Positions 43,035 to 43,218 of a DNA stretch of 43,218 nucleotides are shown piece after piece. Numbering within the stretch: the first letter of the stretch is position 1; every line of letters begins with the position of its first letter. The notes under the pieces were generated by a model. That model did not search any database. It had not been told where the DNA came from and saw only the letters and a list, made by a program, of their open reading frames with translations. This stretch comes from NBML01 sp029939535 (GTDB lineage Bacteria; Desulfobacterota; Desulfobacteria; Desulfobacterales; Desulfobacteraceae). Location of the stretch: NCBI GenBank assembly GCA_029939535.1, contig JAOZST010000007.1:1-43218 (forward strand). Reading direction: 5' to 3'. The position numbers and the translations under genes are program-made.

Positions 43035-43218
43035 TCATTTGTAGCTTCTCAACCCCCTTTCTATGGCTTTTTCAGCAGCAGACTCAATAATGGCTGCTTT
43101 ATGTTTCCGGGCCAGATTAACGATTCCCTGCAAGCGCCGTTGCCCGGTCCGTCCCTGCTCCCCAAAAATAAGTTCGCACAGGTTTTTGGTTTGAGGACCT
43201 ATACTCGCAGCTTTGCCC
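43035..43218 (-). mobile_element. C-terminal fragment of an IS21-type IstA transposase
   Basis: The frame from 43217 to the stop at 43035 gives 'SIGPQTKNLCELIF', 'GQRRLQGIVNLARKHKA' and 'ESAAEKAIERGLRSYK'. This matches the IstA C-terminal pattern xIGPxT..L, a G.R...GI..LA.......E.A...A...G..SYK. It is cut by the window edge on one side and stops at the junction with the phosphoesterase remnant on the other. The rest of the element may lie beyond the window. Confidence 0.55.

Overview
The window reads like a chromosome segment from a Gram-negative, moderately AT-rich bacterium, most likely a member of the Desulfobacterota (Desulfobacteraceae-like). This assignment is inferred from gene content: a Tol-Pal system without ybgC, an HDOD gene behind a GspE/PilB ATPase, a 31-residue AURKAIP1/COX24-type protein, an FmdB-groESL cluster, FolE2, and a YkuD/M99/bactofilin set. 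No ribosomal RNA or marker comparison was possible here.

Layout. (1) Positions 1-7100, minus strand: a DciA-like gene, trmN6, tRNA-Ser(GGA), dnaX, ybaB, recR, a Cys-cluster protein, a GspE/PilB ATPase and an HDOD protein. The tRNA-Ser-dnaX-ybaB-recR order is a widely conserved replication/repair block. (2) 7333-9365: hflKC, then a shared terminator and a tiny minus-strand gene for a 31-aa very basic protein that standard length cut-offs miss. (3) 9683-12820: a HExxH protein, an FmdB-type zinc ribbon and groES-groEL. (4) 12954-24389: an unbroken plus-strand run of tolQRAB-pal-cpoB, ruvCAB, then a four-gene set with a YkuD/NTF2-like peptidoglycan enzyme, a single-pass membrane coiled-coil protein, an M99 (Csd4-like) carboxypeptidase and a bactofilin. 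The last four resemble the Helicobacter/Campylobacter cell-shape toolkit. (5) 24397-26920: rplM-rpsI and an ExoI-type nuclease (sbcB). (6) 27090-34588: HU, cheX, a prepilin peptidase, lon, tsaB, psd, greA, rpoZ and folE2. (7) 34591-39584: a PBP4-type DD-peptidase, an unknown secreted protein, and a tandemly duplicated two-gene cassette (LPP20/FlgP-like lipoprotein plus MotB/OmpA-like periplasmic protein). (8) 39678-43218: a decayed region holding a subtilase gene whose Asp and His catalytic segments are missing, a minus-strand multiply frameshifted metallophosphoesterase/beta-sandwich gene, and the 3' end of an IS21-type istA.

How it fits together: much of the window serves the envelope. Tol-Pal-CpoB couples the outer membrane to constriction. 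The shape set probably trims and patterns peptidoglycan. PBP4 processes cross-links, Psd makes phosphatidylethanolamine, HflKC and Lon handle protein quality control, and the LPP20/OmpA pairs probably link outer membrane and wall. The most interesting items are the shape module with its unrecognised membrane partner, the duplicated LPP20/OmpA cassette, an 11-G tract in the active-site motif of the prepilin peptidase, and a 25-bp sequence present at two distant intergenic sites in opposite orientation.
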